Origin: Opitutaceae bacterium
GTDB lineage: Bacteria > Verrucomicrobiota > Verrucomicrobiia > Opitutales > Opitutaceae
Assembly: GCA_030693515.1 (NCBI GenBank)
Contig: JAUYAK010000010.1
Span: forward strand, 124,001 to 188,000
DNA length: 64,000 bases
Direction: 5' to 3'
Numbering within the stretch: position 1 is the first letter of the stretch; every line of letters begins with the position of its first letter. Position numbers and translations under genes: made by a program. This document shows, piece by piece, positions 27,352 through 36,916 of this stretch. The notes under the pieces are model-generated. The model saw nothing but the letters and a program-made list of their open reading frames with translations, was not told the origin of the DNA and made no database searches.

Positions 27352-27931
27352 CCGGCCGCTGCAGCCGCTGCAGCCGCTGCAGCACGAAGCCCATGCCGGC
27401 CCCGAAGCCCAGTCCGTGCGATGCGCCCCAGAATAATTTTCCCGTCCGGCCGGGGACCAGTGCGTGCAGCTCGCCGCCGATGTAATAGCCGATGCTGTGG
27501 CACACGAGCAGACCGAGAAACAGTTCCGCAAAGCCCGCCGTGCCGCCAAAAGCCCGCCGCCACAGCCAGACGAGCGCGGCCAGCCCGAGCACCGCGCCGA
27601 TGAGATCGGCCTGATATTTGCCGCGCAGCCCCATCCACGCGGCCGACCAGAGCACCGCGTAGGCGATGAAGCCGATCGCGAAGCAAACCGGGAAACTCCA
27701 CGCCGCGCCGCGCCGCACGACGGCGCGCTGGATCACGAAGCCGCCGAGGCAAAAGATGACCGTCGCAATCGCCGCATACTGCAGCGCCGACTCACGGATC
27801 AGCCTGAACGCCCAGATCGAATAGCCCGCGGTAAACACGGCGGAGAGACCGATGGCCGAACCGACCATCGCGCCCATGAGCGACGGGCCGGGTCGCGCGC
27901 CGGGGGTTTCATGCAGTTGGAGGAATTTCAT
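27335..27931 (-). CDS. Small integral membrane protein of unknown function
   Basis: 198 residues with about six hydrophobic segments (for example GLSAVFTAGYSIWAF, YAAIATVIFCLGGFVI, FAIGFIAYAVLW, VLGLAALVWLWR, FLGLLVCHSIGYYIGG, GFGAGMGFVL). No family recognised. The C-terminus VLQRLQRLQRPAKAAR comes from a three-copy 9-base repeat. It overlaps the MFS gene tail by to tail, and is 22 bases downstream of the antiporter gene, with which it may be co-transcribed. Confidence 0.72.
   Translation of the reverse strand: MKFLQLHETPGARPGPSLMGAMVGSAIGLSAVFTAGYSIWAFRLIRESALQYAAIATVIFCLGGFVIQRAVVRRGAAWSFPVCFAIGFIAYAVLWSAAWMGLRGKYQADLIGAVLGLAALVWLWRRAFGGTAGFAELFLGLLVCHSIGYYIGGELHALVPGRTGKLFWGASHGLGFGAGMGFVLQRLQRLQRPAKAAR
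27356..27382. repeat. Three-copy 9-base tandem repeat
   Basis: The unit CCGCTGCAG is repeated three times exactly. It lies a few bases past the MFS stop codon and encodes the LQR triplets at the C-terminus of the small membrane protein. Such repeats can vary in copy number without shifting the frame. Confidence 0.85.
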
Positions 27932-27953
27932 GAGGAGGGGATTTTGATCGACG

Positions 27954-29207
27954 CTAGGCCGGTGTCGGAGCTGCTGTGGCTCGTTGTTTACCCACGAGCA
28001 GATCGAAAATGGGCGACGCCATCAGCGTCGTGATTACGGCCATGATGACAAGCGTCGCGAAAAGCGCCGGTGTGATCACCCCGCGCTGGAGGCCGATGTT
28101 GATGATGATGAGTTCCATCAGGCCGCGGGCGTTCATCAGCGTCCCGATGCCGAGCGCCTCGCGCTGCGGCAGGCCGGTCGCGCGCGCCGCGAGCCAGCAC
28201 GCGATGCCCTTGCCCCCGACCGCCGCGACCATCACCAGGCCGGTCATGCCCCACAGATAAGCGGAGTCGAGCAGACCGATCTGGGTGTTGAGGCCCGAGT
28301 AGGTGAAGAAGAGCGGCAGCAGCAGCGCCACGGTGAGCGGCTGGATGCGCGCGACGAGCTCGCGGGCCACCACTCCGCGCGGCATCGCCACGCCCACTAT
28401 AAACGCGCCAAATACCGCGTGCAGCCCGACCCAATCGGTAAAGCCTGCGCCGAGCGCCATCAGCGCGAGACAGACGGCAAACTCGCCATCGGTCAGTTCC
28501 CCGCGCGCCTCGATGCCGCGCGCCCAGCGCGCCAGCAGCGGCCGCCCCACCAGCAGCATCCCCGCGACGTAGGCCGCGCCCCCCCCGAGGTTCGCCCACG
28601 CATGGCCGATATTTCCATCGAAGCTCGCGAGCACGACCGCGAGCAGCCCCCAGGCCGCCGCATCGTTGATCGCGCCCGCGCCGATCGCGACGGTGCCCAT
28701 TGTCGTCCCGGTGAGGCCTTTGAAATGAATGATGCGCGCGAGCATCGGAAAGGCGGTGATGCACATCGACGCCCCGAGAAAAATCATCGCTTCGGCGCGT
28801 GTGGCTTTCGCCGGAAACAGCTCGGTGTGCCCGTGGAAATACCAGCCCAGCGCGGCCCCGAGCACAAACGGCGCGACCATGCCCGCGATCGACACCGCGA
28901 TCGCGGCGCGCGCCTGCCGCTGCACAATATCCATCCTGAACTCCAGCCCGACGACAAACATGTAGGCCGCCAGCCCGAGCTGCGACACCGGGAAGAGCAC
29001 GCGCAGCGTCTCGGGCGGGAAGATCGCCTGCGCCAGTCCGGGAAAAAGCACCCCCAGGAGCGACGGCCCGAGCAGCACGCCCGCGATCATCTCCGACACG
29101 ACCTGCGGCTGCCCCACCCGCCGGCCCAGCAGCCCGACCGCCCGGCAAACGAGGAGGATGACCGCGATCTGAAAGAAAAAATGGATCGCGAGCTGGAGGC
29201 TGGTCAT
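27954..29207 (-). CDS. Cation:proton antiporter, CPA2/KefB-like
   Basis: 417 residues, about twelve transmembrane segments. Features of the CPA2 fold are visible: GQPQVVSEMIAGVLLGPS near the start, AIGAGAINDAAAWGLL with the paired N-D in the ion path, and GTLMNARGLMELIIINIG near the end. The RCK/TrkA-N domains of KefB/KefC are absent, so it is a core-only antiporter, probably Na+ or K+ for H+. It resides in the inner membrane. It is 28 bases downstream of propeller 10 on the same strand. Confidence 0.88.
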   Translation of the reverse strand: MTSLQLAIHFFFQIAVILLVCRAVGLLGRRVGQPQVVSEMIAGVLLGPSLLGVLFPGLAQAIFPPETLRVLFPVSQLGLAAYMFVVGLEFRMDIVQRQARAAIAVSIAGMVAPFVLGAALGWYFHGHTELFPAKATRAEAMIFLGASMCITAFPMLARIIHFKGLTGTTMGTVAIGAGAINDAAAWGLLAVVLASFDGNIGHAWANLGGGAAYVAGMLLVGRPLLARWARGIEARGELTDGEFAVCLALMALGAGFTDWVGLHAVFGAFIVGVAMPRGVVARELVARIQPLTVALLLPLFFTYSGLNTQIGLLDSAYLWGMTGLVMVAAVGGKGIACWLAARATGLPQREALGIGTLMNARGLMELIIINIGLQRGVITPALFATLVIMAVITTLMASPIFDLLVGKQRATAAPTPA

Positions 29208-29235
29208 GCGGCGTGAGGCGGCGCGCCGCGTTCGA

Positions 29236-30594
29236 TCAGCGCTTGGTCACGCAGTAGAGGTGCGTGCCCGTGCGGATGAAAATCTCGCCGTCGGCAAAGG
29301 CCGGCGTGCAAAGCGTGTAGCTGCCATCGAGCGCGTTTTTACCGAGGAGCTTGTAGGCTGGGCCGGCTTGGACGACGGCGGTCTCGCCCGCTTCGCTGAT
29401 GAAATAAATTTTCCCATCGGCAAGGATCGGCGAGGAGCTGATGCGGCCGATGCCGGTGTTTTCCGGGCCGTAGACGCGCTCGCCGGTCTTCGCCTTCACG
29501 CACGTGATCGCGCCCTGATCGTCCACCATGTAGAGGAGTTCGCCGTCGCTCACGGGCGTGGGGACATCGGGCGAGCCTTTCTCCGTCCACTTCCACGCCA
29601 GGTGGCTCGTGGTGATGTCGCCCGTGCCGCCGGCCTTGAACGCGATGAAGGGCTTCACACGCGTCGGCGCGAAGATCATGCCGTCCTTCACGAGCGGCGA
29701 GGCGATGACGCGGAAGTTTTTCGATTTTTCCGGGTTGAGCCCGCCACCGCGCCACAGCTCCTGGCCCGTCGCGAGATCGTGGCCGGTGATGTAGTCGGCG
29801 CCACCCACGACAAACTGCTTTTTGCCGCCCTGCACGAGGAGCGCGGGCGTCGAATAGGAATCAGGGCTCTCGTGCTCGGCATCGGTCGGACGCTCGACCC
29901 GCCAGAGTGCCTTGCCGGTCGCGGCGTCGAGGGCAAAGAGGTAGCAGGGATCATCGGTGTAGAGCCCCTGGAGCATTTGAAAAACAAGTTTGCCGTCGAC
30001 GAGGAGCGGCGAGGAGCCGTAGCCAAACTGGATGCCCATTTTTCCGTAGGCCTTCTGGATGTCGAAGGTCCACTTCTGGTTTCCGTCGAAATCGAAGCAC
30101 GCCACGATGGCGTTGCCGGAGACGACCCAGACGTGCTTGCCGTCGGTCACCGGCGAAGGCGACGACATGTTGTGCTTCATCTTGATGTCGTTGCCGCGGT
30201 CGTAGGGCCGCCGCCAGAGTTCCTTGCCGGTCGCGCGATCGAGGCAGAGGAGCAAGATATCCTGGCCGCCGGGGCCCCGGACGCCACCCGGGGCCGGGCG
30301 CTTCTTTTTTCCGGGCTGGGGCGCATCGGCGACCGGAGCCGGCGCCGACGTGTCCTCTTTGGAAGGGGAATTCAGGAAAATCCGGTCGCCCCAAATCACC
30401 GGCGACGATCCGCTCCAAGCGGGCATCTCGATTTTCCACTTCACGTTCTCGGAGGTGCCCCAGGTAGCGGGGAGATTTTTGGCAGAGGGGGCGGTGCCAT
30501 CACCCTGGGGGCCCCGCCAGCTGGGCCAATGGGCGGCCGAGAGCGGAACGAGCGAACCAAGGGCAAGGGCGACGGCGAAGAGGGAATTTTTCAT
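29236..30594 (-). CDS. Secreted PQQ-like beta-propeller protein 10
   Basis: 452 residues from ATG 30594 (MKNSLFAVAL) with a signal peptide ending near PLSAA, then HWPSWRGPQGDG. Blades include CLDRATGKELW, ALDAATGKALW and DLATGQELW. A low-complexity insertion rich in Pro/Gly/Lys (ADAPQPGKKKRPAPGG) is inside the first blades. It opens the leftward unit with the antiporter and small membrane protein and is the propeller nearest to the housekeeping genes. Confidence 0.87.
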   Translation of the reverse strand: MKNSLFAVALALGSLVPLSAAHWPSWRGPQGDGTAPSAKNLPATWGTSENVKWKIEMPAWSGSSPVIWGDRIFLNSPSKEDTSAPAPVADAPQPGKKKRPAPGGVRGPGGQDILLLCLDRATGKELWRRPYDRGNDIKMKHNMSSPSPVTDGKHVWVVSGNAIVACFDFDGNQKWTFDIQKAYGKMGIQFGYGSSPLLVDGKLVFQMLQGLYTDDPCYLFALDAATGKALWRVERPTDAEHESPDSYSTPALLVQGGKKQFVVGGADYITGHDLATGQELWRGGGLNPEKSKNFRVIASPLVKDGMIFAPTRVKPFIAFKAGGTGDITTSHLAWKWTEKGSPDVPTPVSDGELLYMVDDQGAITCVKAKTGERVYGPENTGIGRISSSPILADGKIYFISEAGETAVVQAGPAYKLLGKNALDGSYTLCTPAFADGEIFIRTGTHLYCVTKR

Positions 30595-30728
30595 AGGGGT
30601 GATCTCCAAGGCTGGACGACGCAGGGAATCGAAAAACGATGCGGGACTAGAGGGTTGCGCACCGGGCTTGTCGAGCGCGAGCTATCTCAGGCATTGACGC
30701 GGATTTTCCCCACCCGTTTCTTCCCGGC

Positions 30729-31472
30729 ATGTCCCGTGCCTCCAAGTCCGTCGATCCTCGCGCGAAATACAAACGTGTCATCCTCAAGCTCTCGGGCGAG
30801 GTGCTCCGTGGCGGCAAGTCCGGCGATCCCATCGACGGCGTGACCCTGCTGGAGGTCTGCAATCAGGTGAAAGAGATTCACGATCTCGGCGTGCAGATCG
30901 GCGTCGTGATCGGCGGCGGCAACATCTTCCGCGGACTCAATGGCGAGAAACGCGGCGTCGACCGCACCACCGGCGACTACATGGGCATGCTCGCCACCGT
31001 CATCAACGGCCTCGCGCTGATGGACTGCCTGGAAAAAATCGGCGTCAATACCCGCGTGCAGTCCGCCATCCCGATGAACCAGATCGCCGAGCCCTTCATC
31101 CTGCGCCGCGCCATCCGCCACGTCGAGAAGGGCCGCGTCGTCATCTTCGTCGCCGGCACGGGCAATCCCTACTTCTCGACCGACACCACCGCCGCTCTCC
31201 GCGGTTCCGAGATGCACGCCGACATCATCATGAAGGCCACCAAGGTCGACGGCATCTACAACAAGGACCCCAAGAAGCACGCCGACGCGGTGAAATACGA
31301 TACCCTCACCTTCGTCGAAGCTTTGAAGGACCGGCTCAATGTCATGGACTCGACCGCCTTCTCGCTCTGCATGGACAACAACCTTCCGATCCTAGTCTTC
31401 GACCTCAACGACAAGCACGCCATCCGCAAGGCGATCATGGGCGAGAAGATCGGCACACTCGTCCGCAACTGA
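30729..31472 (+). CDS. pyrH: UMP kinase
   Basis: 247 residues of the amino acid kinase fold. Motifs are [54 protein letters not shown] and [11 protein letters not shown], all typical of bacterial hexameric UMP kinase. It phosphorylates UMP to UDP in pyrimidine synthesis. It is followed by frr after 38 bases, the common pyrH-frr pairing; tsf and rpsB are not seen upstream. Confidence 0.97.
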   Translation: MSRASKSVDPRAKYKRVILKLSGEVLRGGKSGDPIDGVTLLEVCNQVKEIHDLGVQIGVVIGGGNIFRGLNGEKRGVDRTTGDYMGMLATVINGLALMDCLEKIGVNTRVQSAIPMNQIAEPFILRRAIRHVEKGRVVIFVAGTGNPYFSTDTTAALRGSEMHADIIMKATKVDGIYNKDPKKHADAVKYDTLTFVEALKDRLNVMDSTAFSLCMDNNLPILVFDLNDKHAIRKAIMGEKIGTLVRN

Positions 31473-31510
31473 CGCCCCTCCTGCATCGCAAATCCCAAAT
31501 CCAAACTCCC

Positions 31511-32056
31511 ATGGCCCATCCCATTCTCACTGACTCCCAGGCCCGCATGAAGAAGGCGGTCGATCATACCCTTCACGAGTTCAGCTCCATCCACACCGGC
31601 AAGGCCACGCCCGCCATGGTCGAGACCGTGATGGTCGAGGCCTACGGCTCGATGCAGCCATTGAAGAGCTGCGCCGCCATCTCCACACCCGATGCCCGCC
31701 TGATCCAGATCCAGCCGTGGGACGTCTCGCTGATCAAGTCCATCATCTCCGGCATCCAGGCCGCCAACCTCGGCTTCAACCCCATGCCCGACGGGAAAGT
31801 CATCCGCATCCCGCTCCCCGACATGAGCCGCGAGCGCCGGCAGGAGTTTGTGAAAAACGCCCACCGCCTCGCCGAAGAAGGCCGCGTCCATGTGCGCAAC
31901 GTCCGCCGCGATTCCCTCGAAACGGTCAAGAAAGCCAAGTTGCCCGAGGACGACGCGGAGCGCCTCGAAAAGGACATCCAAACCGCGACCGACAAGGCCA
32001 TCGCCGAGATCAACACCCATCTCGCCCACAAGGAGAAAGACCTGCTGGCGGTGTGA
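31511..32056 (+). CDS. frr: Ribosome recycling factor
   Basis: 181 residues, matching the usual length. Conserved stretches include TPAMVETVMVEAYGS, IQPWDVSLIKSIISGI, GKVIRIPLPDMSRERRQEF and RDSLETVKK. With EF-G it splits post-termination ribosomes. It is probably co-transcribed with pyrH and is followed by a large inverted repeat. Confidence 0.97.
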   Translation: MAHPILTDSQARMKKAVDHTLHEFSSIHTGKATPAMVETVMVEAYGSMQPLKSCAAISTPDARLIQIQPWDVSLIKSIISGIQAANLGFNPMPDGKVIRIPLPDMSRERRQEFVKNAHRLAEEGRVHVRNVRRDSLETVKKAKLPEDDAERLEKDIQTATDKAIAEINTHLAHKEKDLLAV

Positions 32057-32066
32057 TCTGATTGGG

Positions 32067-32153
32067 CCACAGAGAGCACAGAGGAGACACAGAGCTCACA
32101 GAGCCTCCTCCTCGACTCTGTGAACTCTGTGTCTGTTCGCTGTGTCCTCTGTG
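32067..32153. repeat. Large imperfect inverted repeat built of CACAGAG units
   Basis: The left arm (32067-32103) has several CACAGAG-type units, and the right arm (32116-32153) is made of their complement (CTCTGTG). Arms of about 36 bases flank a 12-base loop. It sits right after frr and runs into the start of proB. It may end the pyrH-frr transcript or hide the proB start. Short-unit repeats of this style look like a genome-wide intergenic family. Confidence 0.8.
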
Positions 32154-33266
32154 ACCAACAATAATTTTTCGTCCGCCGCGCCGCGCCGCGTCGTCATCAA
32201 GCTCGGCACGGGCGTCCTCACCACCGGCATCGGCCAGCTCGACACCGCCCGCATCGCCGCCGTCTGCACCGAGATCACCGCACTCCGCGCCCGCGGCACC
32301 GAGGTCATCGTCGTTTCCTCGGGTGCCGTCGGCCTCGGCATGGGCGCGCTCGGCCTCGCCAAAAAACCCAAGGAGATCGCGAAGAAACAGGCCTGCGCCG
32401 CCATCGGCCAGTCACGCCTCATGCAGGTGTGGCAGGAAGGCTTCGCCCCGCACGGCCTCACCGTCGCCCAGGTGCTCCTCACGCACGACGACCTCCGGGT
32501 GCGCACCCGTTACCTCGGCGTGAAGGAGACCCTCCGCCAGCTCATCGCCTACGGCACGATCCCGGTCATTAACGAAAACGACACGGTCAGCGCCGCCGAG
32601 ATCAAGTTCGGCGACAACGACACGCTCTCCGCCATGGTCGCGAGCCTCGTCGAGGCGCAGCACCTCGTCATCCTTTCCACCGCGCCCGGCCTGATCGACA
32701 TGAAAGGCACCCGGGAAATCGTCCCGGTCGTCGAGCGCATCACCGCCGAGATCGAAGCGATGGCCGGCGGCACCACGAGCGAGACGGCGACGGGCGGCAT
32801 GATTTCCAAGATCACCGCCGCGAAGCTCGCCACCAAGGCCGGCTGCGGCGTCTTCATCGCCAGCGGTTCCGAGCCGCGCATCCTGGAAAAACTTTTCGCC
32901 GGCCGCGGCCCCGGCACGTTCTTCGTGCCGAGCGGTCTGCCGATGGAATCAAAGAAGCGCTGGCTCGCGTATTTCCAACGCCCCGCCGGCACGATCGCGG
33001 TGAACGAATGCGCCGTGCCCGTGCTGCGCGAGCAAGGCCGCAGCCTGCTCGCCGTGGGCGTGACGGGCGCGACCGGTGAGTTTGCCGCCGGCGACATCGT
33101 CAACATCGCTGGCCCCGACGGAACCATCTTCGCCCGCGGCAAGAGTGCCTACGCCAGCGAGGAGATTCCATCGATCGCCGAGCAACAAGGCCCCGCCGTC
33201 GCCGCCCTCTACCCCGCCCGCAAGCGCCTCGAGGTCGTGCATCGCAACGACCTCGTGCTGCTGTAG
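32142..33266 (+). CDS. proB: Glutamate 5-kinase
   Basis: 374 residues if started at GTG 32142; GTG 32151 is equally possible. There is an amino acid kinase domain (RRVVIKLGTGVL, SSGAVGLGMGALG, NENDTVSAAEIKFGDND, GGMISKITAAKLAT) followed by a C-terminal PUA-like domain (about 285-374). It makes glutamyl-5-phosphate, the first step of proline synthesis. Both candidate starts lie in or at the right arm of the upstream inverted repeat. proA is not adjacent. Confidence 0.93.
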   Translation: MSSVTNNNFSSAAPRRVVIKLGTGVLTTGIGQLDTARIAAVCTEITALRARGTEVIVVSSGAVGLGMGALGLAKKPKEIAKKQACAAIGQSRLMQVWQEGFAPHGLTVAQVLLTHDDLRVRTRYLGVKETLRQLIAYGTIPVINENDTVSAAEIKFGDNDTLSAMVASLVEAQHLVILSTAPGLIDMKGTREIVPVVERITAEIEAMAGGTTSETATGGMISKITAAKLATKAGCGVFIASGSEPRILEKLFAGRGPGTFFVPSGLPMESKKRWLAYFQRPAGTIAVNECAVPVLREQGRSLLAVGVTGATGEFAAGDIVNIAGPDGTIFARGKSAYASEEIPSIAEQQGPAVAALYPARKRLEVVHRNDLVLL

Positions 33267-33315
33267 AATCCTCCCGGACCTAAGCGCTAGGGAGGAAAGC
33301 GATTCTTCGCGGACC

Positions 33316-33345
33316 TTTGCGCCTCTTTGCGTCTTTGCGTTTTAA
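33316..33345. repeat. TTTGCG short-unit intergenic repeat
   Basis: TTTGCG occurs three times (33316-33321, 33326-33331, 33334-33339) in the gap between proB and the convergent DUF4139 gene. A short hairpin CCGGCG/CGCCGG (33349-33366) follows and could serve as a terminator for either gene; no T tract is present. Confidence 0.5.
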
Positions 33346-33367
33346 CCTCCGGCGCCTTTCCGCCGGC

Positions 33368-34798
33368 TTACTTCCACTCGTAGCGCACGCGATACGTCAC
33401 GACCTTCTCCGCATCCGGCGGCACGATCACGTTGAACTCGATCCGCTGCGCGTCCTTCTTCGTGAACTCGTCCGACTTCTGCGTAATCGCCCAGTTGCTC
33501 CAGCGATAGAGGTGCTCGACCACCCGCACAGTCACCGGCTCGGACTTCCGATTGCGCACCTTGATTTCGAAATCTTCCTCGGCGAAATCCTGGCGGTTGT
33601 TGCCGTTGAAATTCATGCGGACCCGCTCGCCCACGACGTCGAAGGCATCGCCTGTCTTCACCCGGATGAGCTCGTTCTTAGCCGTGTGATCGAGGTGGCT
33701 CTCGCCCGTGAACTCGATGCGACCGTCCGCATCGTCGCGCCGGTAGAAACGCAGCCGACCCTTGGGTAGCGGCAGGCCGAGCTTGTTGGCCTCGCTGTTC
33801 TTGAATTCGCGCATCACCCAAACCTTTTTGTTGCTCTGCGTCCCATAGGCCGGATCGCGAATCATGCCGCCCTGATAGGTGCTGAACATCCCCGTGCCGT
33901 CGTAGACGTAGACCACCGGCGCGTTCACGCCGCTCGCGCGCATGAACTCGACCTGCTTGCTCTCGCGGTCGCGCAGGGTCACGGCGCGCGGCAGCGAGTA
34001 GAGGTGGAATTCATCAAAAGCCTTCTCTGTCACGGTCTCAGCCGGCGCCCTCGCCGTCATCTGCATCAGCCTGTTGTAATCATGTTGCGCGGGCTTCGGT
34101 GCGATCTTCTGCACATCGCCCGCCATGATTTTGATCGCGGCATTCTCGAACACCTTGCCGCTGCTGTTTCGCAGCGTCACCCAGCCCACGACATCCAGCA
34201 CGTCGCCTTTTTCCGGCGCGAGCAGATTATAGGCGGCCTCCCAATCGAGCCCTCCGGTGATGTAACCGAGCTCCGCCTCGAACTTCGCCGCCTGTGGAGC
34301 GGCGAGCTTCCACGCCAGCGTAGGCTTCAAAATCCCATCGCCGGCCAGCGCCGGAAAAAGCGGTTCGCCGGGCAGGGAAAATCTCAGTTTCCCATTCACC
34401 TCGATGATCGGGCTCATGGCCTCGCCCCCCGGATTGTAGCCGCTGCGGATCACTTTTCCGCGAATCGGATATTCCTTCGCGTTCTGATCGCGCACGAGGA
34501 AATCGATTTCCTTGCCCTCGTTCAACGCGAGCAGCGCGCCTTGCGACATCACGTCCGCCCGATAACCCTGCTCAAGCACCCGGACCTGAACCTTGCCCGC
34601 GGGATCCCGCAAAACAACGGAATCCGCCTCCACCTGGGCGGTCGCGCCGGCGAACGTCACCTCATTTTCGCCCGCCTTGAGATCGAGCGGCACCCGCTCG
34701 CGCACGACAGCGAAATTCTGGTTGTAGATGGTCAGGGCCGGTTGGGCGCTGGCCGTCAAGGCGGCCACGAATAGAAGCGAAGCGAACAGGGTCTTCAT
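33368..34798 (-). CDS. Exported DUF4139-domain protein
   Basis: 476 residues from ATG 34798 (MKTLFASLLFV) with a signal peptide ending near ASAQPAL. The sequence has features of DUF4139 proteins: TIYNQNFAVVRERVPL near the start, GGLDWEAAYNLL in the middle, and a beta-rich C-terminal part ending VVTYRVRYEWK. Function unknown in the family. It lies between convergent proB and a divergent helicase. Confidence 0.8.
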   Translation of the reverse strand: MKTLFASLLFVAALTASAQPALTIYNQNFAVVRERVPLDLKAGENEVTFAGATAQVEADSVVLRDPAGKVQVRVLEQGYRADVMSQGALLALNEGKEIDFLVRDQNAKEYPIRGKVIRSGYNPGGEAMSPIIEVNGKLRFSLPGEPLFPALAGDGILKPTLAWKLAAPQAAKFEAELGYITGGLDWEAAYNLLAPEKGDVLDVVGWVTLRNSSGKVFENAAIKIMAGDVQKIAPKPAQHDYNRLMQMTARAPAETVTEKAFDEFHLYSLPRAVTLRDRESKQVEFMRASGVNAPVVYVYDGTGMFSTYQGGMIRDPAYGTQSNKKVWVMREFKNSEANKLGLPLPKGRLRFYRRDDADGRIEFTGESHLDHTAKNELIRVKTGDAFDVVGERVRMNFNGNNRQDFAEEDFEIKVRNRKSEPVTVRVVEHLYRWSNWAITQKSDEFTKKDAQRIEFNVIVPPDAEKVVTYRVRYEWK

Positions 34799-34906
34799 GG
34801 TGAATGAGGTGGGCTCCTCCGACAGACGAACGACGGCGATGTTTCTTAGCCACCGTTTTCCTTTGCGCCGGCCGCGGCTCTTTGCGGCCATCTCCCCTCG
34901 CTATTC

Positions 34907-36916
34907 ATGGATTTCCCGCTCGACGCCCAGCCTTCGTATGCCTCGCCCGGCGTCCCGCCGATTGATTTTCGCGCGGCGCTGAACGACGAGCAGTTTGCCG
35001 CCGTCACCGCGCCGCCGGGGCCGCTCCTCGTCCTCGCCGGAGCCGGATCGGGCAAGACCCGCACGCTCACCTACCGCGTCGCCTACCTGCTCTCGCAGGG
35101 CGTGCGGCCCGGCGAGATTTTGCTGCTCACGTTCACCAACAAGGCCGCCAAGGAAATGCTCCATCGCGTGCATGAACTCACCGGCGTCGAGCCGGGGCGG
35201 TTTTGGGGCGGCACGTTCCACAGCATCGGGCACCGCGCGCTGCGCATGCACGGCGAGGCCATCGGGCTGCCGCGCTCGTTTACCATCCTCGACGCCGAGG
35301 AATCCCAGGGCTTGCTGCGCGACGCCGTCGATGAGGCCGACCGCGGCTTCTTCAAGGACAAGACCCACCCCAAGCCCGGCCCGCTCCACTCGCTGCTCTC
35401 GATGGCGCGCAACACCCAGCTCTCCGTCGACGAGACCACGCAGCGTTTCTTCCCCCAGCACGAGGCCATCATCGAGCGCCTGCCGCTCTTCGCGAAAAAA
35501 TACGCCGACAAGAAACGCGAGGCCAGCGTGCTGGACTACGACGACCTGCTCGAACTGTGGCTCGAGCTGCTGAAAAAATCGGAGCCGACGCGCGAGTATT
35601 TCGTCCACCGCTTCCGCCATGTCCTCGTGGACGAATACCAGGACACCAACGTCCTCCAGTCCCAGATCGTCGATCTCATCGGCTCGCATCACCGCGTGAT
35701 GGCGGTCGGCGACGATGCGCAGTGCATCTACACCTGGCGCGGCGCCAACGTCGAAAACATCCTCACGTTTCCCGACCGCCACCCCGGCACCGTCATCCAC
35801 CGCATCGAGACCAACTATCGCTCCACCCCGCAGATCCTCGCGCTGGCCAACGGCGTGCTCCTCGCCCAGCCCAAGGGCCGCGCCTTCGAGAAGGAACTGC
35901 GCCCGCACCGCGCCAATTCCGAGAAGCCCTACTTTGTGCAGACGATGGACGGCCGCGAACAGGCGCAGTTCATCGTGCAGCGCGTCCGCGGCCTCGTGGA
36001 CGAAGGCTGCTCACTCGCCGACATCGCCATTCTCTACCGCGCGCACTTTCACGCCCTCGACATCCAGCTCGAGCTCTCGCGCCTCCAGATTCCCTATCAG
36101 ATCACGAGCGGCGTGCGGTTCTTCGAGCAGGCTCACATCCGCGATCTCGTGGCGCTGCTGCGCTTCGTTTACAACCCGAGCGACATCGCCGCGTGGAACC
36201 GCATCGCCATCCTCCTCCCCAAGGTCGGCGACAAGAACGCCCAGAAACTCCACGCCGCCGCCCTCGAACACGCCAAGCTGCTCCAGCAGGATTTCCTCGA
36301 CGCGCTCGGCACCGACGACGTCGCGAGCAAAGTGCCCAAGGACGCCAAGGAAGAGTGGCCCAAGTTCGTCGCCTCGCTCCAGCAGGTGAAGGAAATGATG
36401 CGCACGATGAAGCCCCACAACGCCGTCGAGATCGCGATCGACGGCTGGTATGGCGACTACCTCAAGGGCGCCTTCGCCAACTACGTCTCCCGCCTCGACG
36501 ACCTGAAATCCATGATCGGCTTTGCGAGCCGCTACGACGACATGCATCAGCTCCTCGTCGAAGTGATGCTGCTCAACAGCGAGACGAGCGATCGCTCCGC
36601 CGATCCCGACGCCGATGCGCTCCGCCTCACGACCGTCCACCAGGCCAAAGGCCTCGAATACGCCGCCGTCTTCCTCATCGGCCTGGCCGACGGCTCGTTT
36701 CCCCTCCGCCGCGCCATCGAGGCCGGCGACGTGGAGGAAGAGCGCCGCCTCTTCTACGTCGCCGTCACGCGCGCCCGCGACGAACTCTACCTCTGCTTCC
36801 CCAAGGTAAACACGAAGGGCGGCCCCGCGATGCTCCAAACCCCGAGCCGGTTCCTCACCGAACTCTCGCCTGAACTCTACCAGCCGCTGCGCATGAAGCG
36901 GAGCTATGGGTGGTGA
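34907..36916 (+). CDS. UvrD/PcrA/Rep-type superfamily 1 DNA helicase
   Basis: 669 residues. Walker A GAGSGKTRTLTYR near residue 45; Walker B DEYQDTN; motif III GDDAQCIYTWRGA; motif IV TNYRSTPQIL; motif V TVHQAKGLEY; motif VI VAVTRARDELY. It unwinds DNA 3' to 5' in repair or replication restart. At 669 residues it is a little shorter than PcrA/UvrD, whose C-terminal region is missing or reduced. A downstream hydrolase overlaps its stop. Confidence 0.94.
   Translation: MDFPLDAQPSYASPGVPPIDFRAALNDEQFAAVTAPPGPLLVLAGAGSGKTRTLTYRVAYLLSQGVRPGEILLLTFTNKAAKEMLHRVHELTGVEPGRFWGGTFHSIGHRALRMHGEAIGLPRSFTILDAEESQGLLRDAVDEADRGFFKDKTHPKPGPLHSLLSMARNTQLSVDETTQRFFPQHEAIIERLPLFAKKYADKKREASVLDYDDLLELWLELLKKSEPTREYFVHRFRHVLVDEYQDTNVLQSQIVDLIGSHHRVMAVGDDAQCIYTWRGANVENILTFPDRHPGTVIHRIETNYRSTPQILALANGVLLAQPKGRAFEKELRPHRANSEKPYFVQTMDGREQAQFIVQRVRGLVDEGCSLADIAILYRAHFHALDIQLELSRLQIPYQITSGVRFFEQAHIRDLVALLRFVYNPSDIAAWNRIAILLPKVGDKNAQKLHAAALEHAKLLQQDFLDALGTDDVASKVPKDAKEEWPKFVASLQQVKEMMRTMKPHNAVEIAIDGWYGDYLKGAFANYVSRLDDLKSMIGFASRYDDMHQLLVEVMLLNSETSDRSADPDADALRLTTVHQAKGLEYAAVFLIGLADGSFPLRRAIEAGDVEEERRLFYVAVTRARDELYLCFPKVNTKGGPAMLQTPSRFLTELSPELYQPLRMKRSYGW

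Noticed and set aside
9167-30594. Propellers as BamB (outer-membrane assembly) or PQQ-dependent dehydrogenases
   Set aside because: No BAM genes are nearby, there are ten copies, and no PQQ-ligating or heme-binding residues were recognised.
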